DNA of 17,215 bases from JAIPJA01 sp964390115 (lineage in GTDB: Bacteria; Patescibacteriota; Patescibacteriia; Patescibacteriales; UBA12465): assembly GCA_964390115.1 (NCBI GenBank), contig CAYMGT010000016.1:1-17215 (forward strand), given 5' to 3'. Of the stretch, positions 6,686-14,025 are shown in pieces (the stretch's first letter is position 1; the number at the start of each line of letters is the position of its first letter). The position numbers and the translations under genes were made by a program. The notes below the pieces were generated by a model, which was not told the DNA's origin, did no database searches, and worked only from the letters and a program-made list of their open reading frames with translations.

Positions 6686-7534
6686 ATGAGCAGTAAAAAT
6701 AATAAATCAATTTTAATTTTTGAGGATCATCCTGTTCGTAGAAAATGGGATGAGAATAAAGAAAAATGGTATTTTAGTGTGATTGATATTATTGCAGTTT
6801 TAACTGAGCAGAAAAATTTTCAGTTATCTAGAAATTATTGGAAAGTGCTTAAAAATAGGCTAAAGAAAGAGGGTTCTGAACTGGTTACAATTTGTAACCA
6901 GTTGAAAATGACTGCTGAAGATGGGAAAATGCGTGAGACCGATGTAGCGGACGTAGAAACAATACTTCGCTTGGTACAATCCGTGCCAAGTAAAAAGGCT
7001 GAACCCATTAAACTTTGGCTGGCTAAAGTTGGCTATGAACGAATGGAAGAAATTACTGATCCAGAAAAATCAATTAATCGAGCAAGAGAAAACTGGACAA
7101 AGCATGGAAGAGACAAGGGGTGGATACAGAGGCGAATGATGGGACAGGAAACTAGAAATAAGCTAACTGATTATTGGAGTAATAATGATATTGAAAAAGG
7201 TGAAGAGTATGCGATTTTGACAAATATTATTCATGAAGAATGGAGTGGAGTGTCTGTTAAGGGGCATAAGCAAATCAAGGACTTGAAGCGAGAAAATTTG
7301 CGGGATCATATGTCTGAGGCGGAGTTGATTTTTACTGCCTTAGCGGAAATGTCTACACGGGAAATTGCTGAAAATATGCGTGCTAAAGGGATGAAAGAGA
7401 ATAAAAAAGCAAGCAAAAAAGGCGGCAGTATCTCTAAAAAGGCGAGATTAGAGTTGGAGAAAAAAACTAATAAAAAAGTTGTGAATAGTGGAAATTTTTT
7501 GGAAGGTAAGAATATGAGGAAATTGAAGAAATAG
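6686..7534 (+). CDS. BRO-N / DinD-like protein
   Basis: I place the start at ATG 6686, giving 282 residues. A longer reading from 6521 would add a hydrophobic stretch that runs back through repeat B, the terminator and the end of the Fic gene, and is not credible. The N-terminal half is a BRO-N domain (WYFSVIDIIAVLTEQ, YWKVLKNRLKKEGSEL, then VADVETILRLVQSVPS and EPIKLWLAKVGYERM). The C-terminal half resembles DinD (AEMSTREIAENM, ENKKASKKGGSISKKAR, then NKKVVNSGNFL). Length is close to E. coli DinD, which inhibits RecA filament activity; viral BRO proteins are DNA-binding antirepressors. The molecular role of this copy is not known, but the family travels on prophages and islands. It has its own promoter and is bracketed by the two B repeats. 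It is flanked by no phage structural genes. Confidence 0.88.
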   Translation: MSSKNNKSILIFEDHPVRRKWDENKEKWYFSVIDIIAVLTEQKNFQLSRNYWKVLKNRLKKEGSELVTICNQLKMTAEDGKMRETDVADVETILRLVQSVPSKKAEPIKLWLAKVGYERMEEITDPEKSINRARENWTKHGRDKGWIQRRMMGQETRNKLTDYWSNNDIEKGEEYAILTNIIHEEWSGVSVKGHKQIKDLKRENLRDHMSEAELIFTALAEMSTREIAENMRAKGMKENKKASKKGGSISKKARLELEKKTNKKVVNSGNFLEGKNMRKLKK

Positions 7535-7641
7535 ACTATCCACAGCCATTCTATTTATGTGGGCGAAATGGTTTAAATTATATTGGGAATTTGAGAGATT
7601 TGATAAAGATAGATAATAATCTATGGCTCAATATTTCCTAG
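7510..7641 (+). pseudogene. Possible gene remnant after the BRO gene
   Basis: A reading frame different from that of the BRO gene stays open over 43 codons and has protein-like content (EEIDYPQPFYLCGRNGLNYI, then GNLRDLIKIDNNLWLNIS) but no ATG start. It overlaps the BRO 3' end. It may be a fragment of an unrelated gene or a frameshifted tail. I do not recognise the family. Confidence 0.2.
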
Positions 7642-7657
7642 CATTTTCAATTAAAAC

Positions 7658-7685
7658 AGTTCTAACATCATCCACGACCCCGTGC
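7658..7685 (+). repeat. Repeat B, copy 2 (28 bp)
   Basis: This is the second copy of the block at 6566-6593, starting AGTTCTAACATCATCCACGA and ending CCCCGTGC, with two substitutions. Unlike copy 1 it continues into ATTGACATTT and an imperfect hairpin around 7706-7732. Together the two copies bracket the BRO/DinD gene as direct repeats. Confidence 0.75.
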
Positions 7686-7758
7686 ATTGACATTTCTGTG
7701 AAAGAGACCCGAAAGCCGAGTGTTTTTGGGTTCGATACATAAGACCAATTAATGTTTT

Positions 7759-7764
7759 TATAAT
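7759..7764 (+). promoter_or_regulatory. -10 box before the small HEPN-like gene
   Basis: A perfect TATAAT lies 20 bases before the ATG at 7784; no clear -35 box is visible. The leader would be about a dozen bases. Confidence 0.35.
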
Positions 7765-7783
7765 TTTTAAATAATTAAATTTT

Positions 7784-8182
7784 ATGAATAAAAATAAAGA
7801 CATACTTCAATTGAATGCTAATTTAAAATATATAGAATTTGTTTTGAATATTTTTGATAATGAAAATAATAGTATAAATTTAGGTGAAATAAGGAAAAGT
7901 TTTAAAAATAAATTTAAAGTTTTAAATCCTTTGTTAAATCAATATTTTGGTATTATAAAATTAGCAACTTTATTATTTATAAGCGATTACTATAAGAAGA
8001 AAAATATTGTAAACGTTAAAAATTTGGATAAAATAAAAATTATTAGAAATTCGTTTGCACATAATGATTTTATCGTTAATGAGGAGGGGTATATTTTTAA
8101 GAACCGCAATGATGAATTAAAAATATCATTTAATAATTTTCAAAAATTAATATATCAAATAGAAAATGATTTTTATAAATAG
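7784..8182 (+). CDS. Small HEPN-like protein
   Basis: This 132-residue, strongly basic and helical protein has no signal peptide. It carries IIRNSFAHNDF, with Arg88-x4-His93, which matches the RN-x3-H form of the HEPN RX4-6H motif seen in toxin-type RNases and their relatives. The helices around it (LNPLLNQYFGIIKLATLLFI before, FNNFQKLIYQIENDFYK after) fit a compact HEPN bundle. It could be a stand-alone RNA-cleaving or RNA-binding toxin-like protein; no MNT nucleotidyltransferase antitoxin partner is next to it. It lies alone between repeat B copy 2 and repeat A copy 2, with its own -10 box. Codon use is extremely A/T-biased. The motif is clear, but the family assignment rests on a short sequence. 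Confidence 0.6.
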   Translation: MNKNKDILQLNANLKYIEFVLNIFDNENNSINLGEIRKSFKNKFKVLNPLLNQYFGIIKLATLLFISDYYKKKNIVNVKNLDKIKIIRNSFAHNDFIVNEEGYIFKNRNDELKISFNNFQKLIYQIENDFYK

Positions 8183-8218
8183 TCTTTAAATTTTTTTGTA
8201 TAATTATATTTTAGTTAG

Positions 8219-8295
8219 ACCCACAAGCCGTTATAAAGTACTCAGAAATCATCGGAAACCCCTTGTAAGTTGAGTTCTACACCCGAACGGGGTGC
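8219..8295 (+). repeat. Repeat A, copy 2 (77 bp)
   Basis: This is the gap-free counterpart of 5451-5527 in the same orientation. The differences cluster in the middle (around 8239-8258) and the two ends are almost unchanged. With copy 1 it forms a direct repeat enclosing the Fic, BRO/DinD and HEPN-like genes (about 2.8 kb). The 344-bp gap 8183-8526 holds this repeat, a terminator, and the promoter/operator of the next operon; I see no gene in it. Confidence 0.8.
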
Positions 8296-8299
8296 GGTA

Positions 8300-8329
8300 A
8301 AAAAATCAGTTAAATTTAGCTGATTTTTT
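8300..8329. terminator. Bidirectional intrinsic terminator
   Basis: AAAAAATCAG at 8300-8309 pairs perfectly with CTGATTTTTT at 8320-8329, giving a T-run on either strand. It begins five bases after repeat A copy 2 and insulates the cassette region from the OsmC operon. Confidence 0.75.
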
Positions 8330-8454
8330 AGTTGGTTAGAGGAGGGAATTGAACTTGGATTGTTTATCCATAATTTATATAAAAAAGAAGAATAATTTTT
8401 TATACTTTTTTTGTTAGTTAGTAATATAATAATATTAGCGATAATCTTTATATA

Positions 8455-8482
8455 TTGACATAAGAAAATAAAAGAGTAATAT
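8455..8482 (+). promoter_or_regulatory. Promoter of the OsmC-TetR-cytochrome operon
   Basis: TTGACA at 8455-8460 is followed after 16 bp by TAATAT at 8477-8482. The -10 box touches the large palindrome that begins at 8482, so repressor binding would cover the start point. Confidence 0.7.
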
Positions 8483-8505
8483 ACTAAGTAAGTACTTACT
8501 TAGTA
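8482..8505. promoter_or_regulatory. 24-bp palindromic TetR-type operator
   Basis: A perfect 24-bp inverted repeat with half-site TACTAAGTAAGT lies directly downstream of the -10 box. It also has an internal AGTA/TACT rhythm. The length and symmetry suit a TetR-family dimer, and a TetR gene lies in the same operon, so autoregulation is the simplest reading. Confidence 0.8.
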
Positions 8506-8526
8506 ATATTTAATTATAAAAAGTAT

Positions 8527-9864
8527 ATGAAAAAAATACATAAGATTGTTTTAGCTTTTGTGGCTATTATAATCATCTTAATCTTAGGTGCTCTTATTTA
8601 TTGGTTTTCTATGCCTAGCGAACAAAGAAATATGATTGCGTTTATGATGGTGAAGGGGGAAAGTTATGATAACTATCAAGAATATCAAGTAATTGATCGT
8701 AATGATGATGTATTAGCTCCAACATCTTTTCAAGCTAGTGTTGCCGATAAAATAGAGGGAAACAATAACAGTAATATAGTGGCAATCACAGAAATGGTGA
8801 AAAATGAAAATTCACCTATGATGAAAAAGGGTATGATACAATCTGTGGGTATCGATGATTATACCGGATGGTATCTAATTGCTGATGAAGTTGAAGATCC
8901 TTTTGGGCCTTCGCCACTTAGTTATTATACTGGAGGTTTGGCAGCGAATTTACATACGCAAATTATTAAAGCAGCCAAAGTCAAAGGTATTGAATTGGAT
9001 AATGTAAAAGTAGAAGTGTTAAATAAATTTCATTGGTATGAGATGATGTCTGCTGATGGGGCTGGTTTTTTAGACGAAACAAATACAACTATAATTATAG
9101 AAAGTAGTGCGCCTGTAGAAATAATTCAAGAAATAAAACAGATGGCTCTTAATTCATGGACCGCAGGAGAAGCACTGAAAAATGAAACCGTAATTGAACC
9201 AACTTTAGTTGTAAATGGAAACCATTTTGAAAATTATAAAGCTATTCCAGGCACAACACTTTCTAAAGAATCTTTTGTTGATAAACTTAGACTAAGTTCT
9301 ATAACTGATGTGCCAAAAAAACCACAGTATCTAAAACCAGTTGTTGAAGAGGAAGAAGAGGGATTACCAGATTTTGATGCCCTGGCAAATATGGAGTTTG
9401 AAATATTTGCTATTTCTGAGTCAGCAGGAAATATTGAAAGACCATATTTGAATAAAATTACTACTTCTATGTCTTCAGGAGAAACTTGGGAAATATATTC
9501 AGATGAATTTATGAAAGATAATGATAGACCTGTAGCACCTACTTCTTTGGAATACTTCACAGCTGGAACAGCTTTATGCCTAACTTCACAGATAACATTG
9601 GTTAGTGCTATGATGGATTTGCAGTTTACTGATTATCGTGTTGAGAATCAGATTGATTATCGGCAAGAAGCTGTGAATTCTACTGAAATGGTTGGTTATA
9701 CTGATATGGTTCATTTATATATCATAATCGAATCAGATGAATCAGCGGAAAGACTGGAAACTTTTTATGCAAAATCATTATCATTGTGTTTTGCAGGAGA
9801 GGGATTAAAAAATGCAACGGATATGAATATTAATATTTATTTGAACGGTGATGAGCTTGAGTAA
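8527..9864 (+). CDS. Membrane-anchored protein with two tandem OsmC-like domains
   Basis: Residues 1-6 (MKKIHK) are positive and precede one membrane helix (about 7-28), so most of this 445-residue protein should lie outside the cytoplasm. Two OsmC/Ohr-like domains follow. Domain 1 contains GPSPLSYYTGGLAANLHTQ and domain 2 APTSLEYFTAGTALCLTSQ. OsmC/Ohr enzymes reduce organic hydroperoxides with two cysteines. Domain 2 keeps both (Cys351 and Cys421). Domain 1 has Asn141 and Trp211 in their places, each exactly 210 residues earlier, showing a clean duplication with loss of the active site in copy 1. An acidic linker (VVEEEEEGLPD, about 275) joins them. Ordinary OsmC proteins are soluble, single-domain and cytosolic, so this layout is unusual. 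It is the first gene of the TetR-controlled operon. The family call comes from pattern recognition; activity is inferred. Confidence 0.75.
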   Translation: MKKIHKIVLAFVAIIIILILGALIYWFSMPSEQRNMIAFMMVKGESYDNYQEYQVIDRNDDVLAPTSFQASVADKIEGNNNSNIVAITEMVKNENSPMMKKGMIQSVGIDDYTGWYLIADEVEDPFGPSPLSYYTGGLAANLHTQIIKAAKVKGIELDNVKVEVLNKFHWYEMMSADGAGFLDETNTTIIIESSAPVEIIQEIKQMALNSWTAGEALKNETVIEPTLVVNGNHFENYKAIPGTTLSKESFVDKLRLSSITDVPKKPQYLKPVVEEEEEGLPDFDALANMEFEIFAISESAGNIERPYLNKITTSMSSGETWEIYSDEFMKDNDRPVAPTSLEYFTAGTALCLTSQITLVSAMMDLQFTDYRVENQIDYRQEAVNSTEMVGYTDMVHLYIIIESDESAERLETFYAKSLSLCFAGEGLKNATDMNINIYLNGDELE

Positions 9865-9892
9865 GTATTTAAAAAACTAAAGTACATATTTT

Positions 9893-10441
9893 ATGACAAA
9901 TAAAGAAAAAATATTGGGAAGTGCATTGAAGCTTTTTGCTAAACAAGGAATTGATAAGACATCAACTACACAGATTGCGACTGAAGTTGGATTGTCCAGC
10001 GGAGCCCCTTTTGCGCATTTTAAAACCAAACAGGAACTTGTAGATACAATCTACCTCGAGATAAAAAGAGATATCTATGCTTCACTATCCAAAAGCCTTA
10101 GCGACTCTGAGTCTGCTGAAAATAACATTAAAGTGATGCTTCGTGGGATGGTAGCTCATTTCCTGAGTAATTATGATGCTTTTGTTTTTATGACTATGAT
10201 CGAAGTTGATCCGCAAGTTTCAGAGAAAGCTTTGGATGCTTGGCAAAAAGAGTTTAGTGGTGCGAGGGAGATGATGAAGACCTGGATAAAAAAAGAAGAG
10301 ATAAAAAATATAGAAGCCGACTTAATACCGATCTTCCTTTGGAGCAATTCTCTTATGTTGATAAAATATTGCCATGCTAAAAAACTGAAAAAAGCTAGTG
10401 ATGTAATGTTGGATTTGGTTTGGGAAGGGATTAAAAAATAA
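9893..10441 (+). CDS. TetR/AcrR-family transcriptional repressor
   Basis: This 182-residue regulator has the standard N-terminal HTH (about 1-48: ALKLFAKQGIDKTSTTQIA, then EVGLSSGAPFAHFKTKQELV) and a helical ligand-binding C-terminal domain of normal length. It lies 28 bp after the OsmC-like gene and four bases before the membrane cytochrome gene. It therefore most likely controls the operon containing it through the palindrome at 8482-8505. The inducer is unknown; the neighbouring redox proteins suggest a hydroperoxide, a reactive electrophile or a lipophilic molecule. No cysteine pair obviously suited to direct redox sensing is visible. Confidence 0.93.
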   Translation: MTNKEKILGSALKLFAKQGIDKTSTTQIATEVGLSSGAPFAHFKTKQELVDTIYLEIKRDIYASLSKSLSDSESAENNIKVMLRGMVAHFLSNYDAFVFMTMIEVDPQVSEKALDAWQKEFSGAREMMKTWIKKEEIKNIEADLIPIFLWSNSLMLIKYCHAKKLKKASDVMLDLVWEGIKK

Positions 10442-10445
10442 ATAT

Positions 10446-11009
10446 ATGAAAATTAGTGAGATTAAAATAATAAATATTGTAGCTTTATATCTTGTACCTA
10501 TCTTTATAGTTTTCTTGTCAGTTTTTTCTCCAGAGAAGGATTTGTTTGTGTTTATGGGGAAGATAGCGGAACTGATGTTTATATTTATAATGTTTATAAA
10601 ACCGATAAGTGTTATTTTTAAATTAAGTTTTTTTAGTAGAAGGATGTATTATCGTAAGCAATTTGGAATCTTGATATTTTGGTTTTCATTATTTCATACT
10701 ATAGGACTTTTATATCTGAACTATTTTGCAATTGATCAATTATTTGTTGTTCCACATTTGTTTTTTTCGGTTTTAGCTATGATTGGTTTATTTATACTTA
10801 CGATAACCTCAAATATATATTCTGTTAGAAGGCTCGAACAAAATTGGAAGAGGGTTCAGTCATTGGCTTATCCAGCTTTTGCATTCATGATTTTACATAC
10901 AGCCTTAGTTGAGGGGAAGATTGAGAAATTTTATATAATAATGGTAATCTATCTTAGCTTAAAGGTGTTTCAGTATTTAGTGATGAAAAAGAGAAGTAAT
11001 AAAAAATAA
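10446..11009 (+). CDS. Ferric-reductase-like (MsrQ/YedZ-type) membrane cytochrome b
   Basis: This 187-residue protein has about six membrane helices (near 7-29, 35-60, 75-95, 100-127, 142-156, 160-178). Its features match ferric-reductase-like transmembrane domains: the cytoplasmic-side RRMYYRKQFGILIFW segment, the RRLEQNWKRVQSLAYPAFAF stretch equivalent to the family's RR-LG-WK-LH-L-Y signature, and intramembrane His84, His104 and His151 as candidate heme ligands. MsrQ supplies electrons from quinones or flavins to the periplasmic methionine sulfoxide reductase MsrP. No MsrP gene is here; the neighbouring protein is instead an outward-facing OsmC-like protein, so electron delivery to that protein is a reasonable inference. 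It is the last gene of the operon. Confidence 0.72.
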   Translation: MKISEIKIINIVALYLVPIFIVFLSVFSPEKDLFVFMGKIAELMFIFIMFIKPISVIFKLSFFSRRMYYRKQFGILIFWFSLFHTIGLLYLNYFAIDQLFVVPHLFFSVLAMIGLFILTITSNIYSVRRLEQNWKRVQSLAYPAFAFMILHTALVEGKIEKFYIIMVIYLSLKVFQYLVMKKRSNKK

Positions 11010-11122
11010 TTTATAAAAATAATTTATAAAAATAAATATTTTTTTACATGATTTGGTTAATAGTTGGGTTTATAAATAGTAAATTAGTCTGAACATTATT
11101 CATGATTCTGTGGAAAATTGAT

Positions 11123-11152
11123 AAAATATAGCATTCATGTTATATTTTTTTT
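11123..11152 (+). terminator. Intrinsic terminator of the OsmC-TetR-cytochrome operon
   Basis: An 11-bp stem (AAAATATAGCA at 11123-11133 with TGTTATATTTT at 11138-11148, one G-T pair) around the loop TTCA runs into eight T residues (11145-11152). It separates the operon from the YhgE/Pip gene. A 13-bp A/T-rich tandem duplication lies just upstream, around 11010-11035. Confidence 0.75.
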
Positions 11153-11226
11153 ACTAAATATATTATTTTAATATATAAGTAGGATATAAAAATACTATAT
11201 ATAATTTAGAGAATAGAATTTATTAT

Positions 11227-13809
11227 ATGAAGAAAATATTACAAATTTTTATTAGTGATGCAAGGGGTATATTTAAAAATAAAATTACCTTTTTTTTAAT
11301 ATGCGGTTTATTAATATTACCTTCTTTTTATGCTTGGTTTAATATATATGCTTCTTGGGATCCTTATGGAAATACTAGCGCAATTAAGGTTGCTGTATGT
11401 AACAAAGATTTAGGAGCAACATTATTAGGACAGGATGTTAATATTGGTGAAGAGCTTATAGAGAATTTAAAAGAAGAGAATACTTTAGGATGGTTTTTTA
11501 TAGATAATGAAGAGGAAGCTATAAAGTTTACTAGAATTGGAGAAGCTTACGCTAGTATAGTAATTCCAAGTGATTTTTCAGCAAAAATGGTTACAGTTTT
11601 AGATGAAAATCCGATGAAGCCTTCTTTAGAGTATTATGTAAATGAAAAAATAAATCCTATCGTTCCTAAGATTACTGATAAAGGAGTTTCAACGCTTCAA
11701 ACTGAAATTGGTAATGCTTTTATCGAATCATTTACTGAGGAAATTTTTTCAACATTAGAAACTCTTGGTTTAACAACAGAGGAGATTACAGAAAAATTTG
11801 ATTCATATAAAAAATATTTAGATGATTTTATAGAAGACATGCCTATTATAATTAATCGATTGGGCGCTACTGCAGATACAGTTGAGAGCGGTTCAAGTCT
11901 TATTGCTCTTTCTGCTGGAGACGTAGGTTTGGTTTCAGATATTTTAGATGATTCAATTTCTTTTACTAAAGATATTAAAACAGATGTGGATAAGATTAAT
12001 AATGATGCAGATAAATCTTTAAAAGATTTTTCCGAAACTCTTGAATTGGCTAAAATTAGCCTTGAAGATTTGGATAATAATGTATTGGACTTGAAAGAGA
12101 AAATTATATTAGATAAACCTGGAATTATAGATATACTTCGCGGAAGCTCTGCTGATTTAAAAACAATAACAATGAATATACGGGTTATTCAAATTAGTCT
12201 TGATGAGTTTGATAATGAAATATTTACTCAAATAGATGCTCTAGATACAACAATAGATAATCAGTTGAATAAGTTAGAAAATTTAATAGATGATTTGGAT
12301 AATTTAAATAATGTTGATTTAAATAATAATAAAATTAGTGATGTTATAATTTCAATAATATCATTAAATAATAATATTATATCTAGTTTTTTAAGTTTAA
12401 GTGATCAGTTAGAAGTTGTAGATAGTAGTTATGATATATTAAATATTACTGCAAAGACGGCAAAGGAAGATATTGACGTAGTAGTTAATAAAATTAAAAT
12501 TATAAATACAAAATATAGCGATATTTTTGATTCTATTAATAAACTTCATGAATTTGTAGTTGATGTTGATCAATATATAAGTTTTTTACAAAAAGATTTT
12601 GGAGAAATTAGAGGTTATATAGATACAATTAATAAATTGTCGAAAGATGAAAAAGATTATTTAACACCTTTTTTTAGTAATATTATAGATACTATTTTGA
12701 TAAGATTAGATGATATATATGTTGAGTTAAATGATTTAGCAGAGGAAATAGATGATAAGGATAATACTGAAGTAACACTAGATAATATACATAATTTAAA
12801 TTTAAATATAATTAGTAGTTTAAATAGTTTGATTGATGATATTGATACTGATCTAACTATTTCTTCAAAAAAATATTTATCTGGTATATCTGATTTTTCA
12901 TCAAATCTTACTTTATTGCTTGCAAGTATTAATAAAAGAACTCCACTTGTAGAAGATTTTTTATATAAAATAGCAAATAGCGGGAAGGATACTGCTGATG
13001 ATATGATGAAACTTAGTAAAGAATTACCAGAATTACAAGAAGATCTAACAAAAGTAAGTGGTAGATTAGATGAGTTTGATGAAAAAATAGATATTGAAAG
13101 ATTTTCGGATATACTTATTTCTAATAAAAATATAGTTTCTGATTTTATGGCTAATCCTGTAGATTTAAATACACATGCTTTGTACTCTGTAGAGTATTAT
13201 GGGATTAGTATGACACCTTTTTATATTACATTATCTCTTTGGGTGGGAATTTTAGTTTTAGCTGGATTATTAACAACTAAAAGTAAAAATGTAGGTTTTA
13301 AACCTACTCCTTTAGAAAATTATTTAGGAAAATATCCTTTTTTTGTGATGTTGGCAGTTATTCAGGGTTTAATAGTATCATTAGGTAGTCTATTATTATT
13401 AAATGTCTCCGCCGCTGAACCTGTTTTATTTGTAGTTTTAACTATGTTTCAAAGTTTTGTGTTTTGCACTATAATATATACTTTAATTAGTCTTTTTGGA
13501 AATATTGGAAAAGCATTAGGGGTTGTGTTTTTGGTATTGCAAGTTGCCGGAGCTGGTGGGACTTTCCCAATTCAAATGAATCCTATATTTTTTCAGAGAC
13601 TTTATGAATGGTTACCTTTTACTTATGGTATTGGGGCTTTAAGAGAAGCTATATTCGGAGTATTTTATCCAGTTCTTATAAAAGATGTTGGTATGTTAAT
13701 TATTTATTTTATTATATTTTTAGTAATTGGAGTTTTGTTTGTAAGTAAAAATCATAAGCATGTAGAGAAATTAGCTGAAAAATTTGAAGAATCAGGGCTT
13801 AGTGAATAA
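11227..13809 (+). CDS. YhgE/Pip-family membrane protein
   Basis: This 860-residue protein opens with a short basic tail and one membrane helix (about 20-42), followed by the family signature LPSFYAWFNIYASWDPYGNT and IKVAVCNKDLGA. The long middle part (about 170-650) is helical, extremely rich in Asp, Asn, Ile and Leu, and probably forms extended coiled coils outside the membrane. The C-terminal 190 residues hold five or six membrane helices of the ABC-2 permease type. Pip of Lactococcus is a phage-adsorption determinant and YhgE relatives are linked to export or cell-envelope functions; biochemical activity is unsettled. There is no ATPase partner beside it. It is monocistronic, with terminators or long gaps on both sides. 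The nearby TetR gene resembles arrangements seen in Firmicutes, but the 24-bp operator is not repeated before this gene. Confidence 0.88.
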   Translation: MKKILQIFISDARGIFKNKITFFLICGLLILPSFYAWFNIYASWDPYGNTSAIKVAVCNKDLGATLLGQDVNIGEELIENLKEENTLGWFFIDNEEEAIKFTRIGEAYASIVIPSDFSAKMVTVLDENPMKPSLEYYVNEKINPIVPKITDKGVSTLQTEIGNAFIESFTEEIFSTLETLGLTTEEITEKFDSYKKYLDDFIEDMPIIINRLGATADTVESGSSLIALSAGDVGLVSDILDDSISFTKDIKTDVDKINNDADKSLKDFSETLELAKISLEDLDNNVLDLKEKIILDKPGIIDILRGSSADLKTITMNIRVIQISLDEFDNEIFTQIDALDTTIDNQLNKLENLIDDLDNLNNVDLNNNKISDVIISIISLNNNIISSFLSLSDQLEVVDSSYDILNITAKTAKEDIDVVVNKIKIINTKYSDIFDSINKLHEFVVDVDQYISFLQKDFGEIRGYIDTINKLSKDEKDYLTPFFSNIIDTILIRLDDIYVELNDLAEEIDDKDNTEVTLDNIHNLNLNIISSLNSLIDDIDTDLTISSKKYLSGISDFSSNLTLLLASINKRTPLVEDFLYKIANSGKDTADDMMKLSKELPELQEDLTKVSGRLDEFDEKIDIERFSDILISNKNIVSDFMANPVDLNTHALYSVEYYGISMTPFYITLSLWVGILVLAGLLTTKSKNVGFKPTPLENYLGKYPFFVMLAVIQGLIVSLGSLLLLNVSAAEPVLFVVLTMFQSFVFCTIIYTLISLFGNIGKALGVVFLVLQVAGAGGTFPIQMNPIFFQRLYEWLPFTYGIGALREAIFGVFYPVLIKDVGMLIIYFIIFLVIGVLFVSKNHKHVEKLAEKFEESGLSE

Positions 13810-13957
13810 AAACAGTATATTGTTTAATATTAGTTGAGCTGTTTACATATAAGACTGGTGTTATTTTTTATTAATATTTTAATTTCAATAAATTTGTAAA
13901 TTACATTGTTCGTTTTAGGTGGAAGGAGGGTGATTTATATTTTTATATTGTAAAATG

Positions 13958-13987
13958 TTGGACACTTTGTATTTAAAGTAGTATTAT
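13958..13987 (+). promoter_or_regulatory. Probable promoter of the CxxC zinc protein gene
   Basis: TTGGAC (13958-13963) and TATTAT (13982-13987) are 18 bp apart, 38 bp before the ATG. The rest of the gap 13810-14025 shows only weak A/T hairpins. Confidence 0.5.
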
Positions 13988-14025
13988 AAAAAGAATAAAT
14001 GTAATTTAATTAATTTAAAAATAAT

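Noticed and set aside
5451..8295. Integron attC sites
   Set aside because: The repeats lie between single genes, but I do not find the RYYYAAC/GTTRRRY core pairs and there is no tyrosine integrase in the window.
8336..8372. Minus-strand sequence resembling the 3' half of a tRNA (AAGTTCAATTCCCTCC, then TCTAACCA)
   Set aside because: The T-loop-like TTCAATT is there, but the T-stem does not pair and the acceptor spacing is off by two bases; no 5' half is visible. At most a degenerate fragment.
5360..8526. CRISPR array
   Set aside because: Repeats are few, long, unevenly spaced and separated by whole genes rather than spacers; no cas gene is present.
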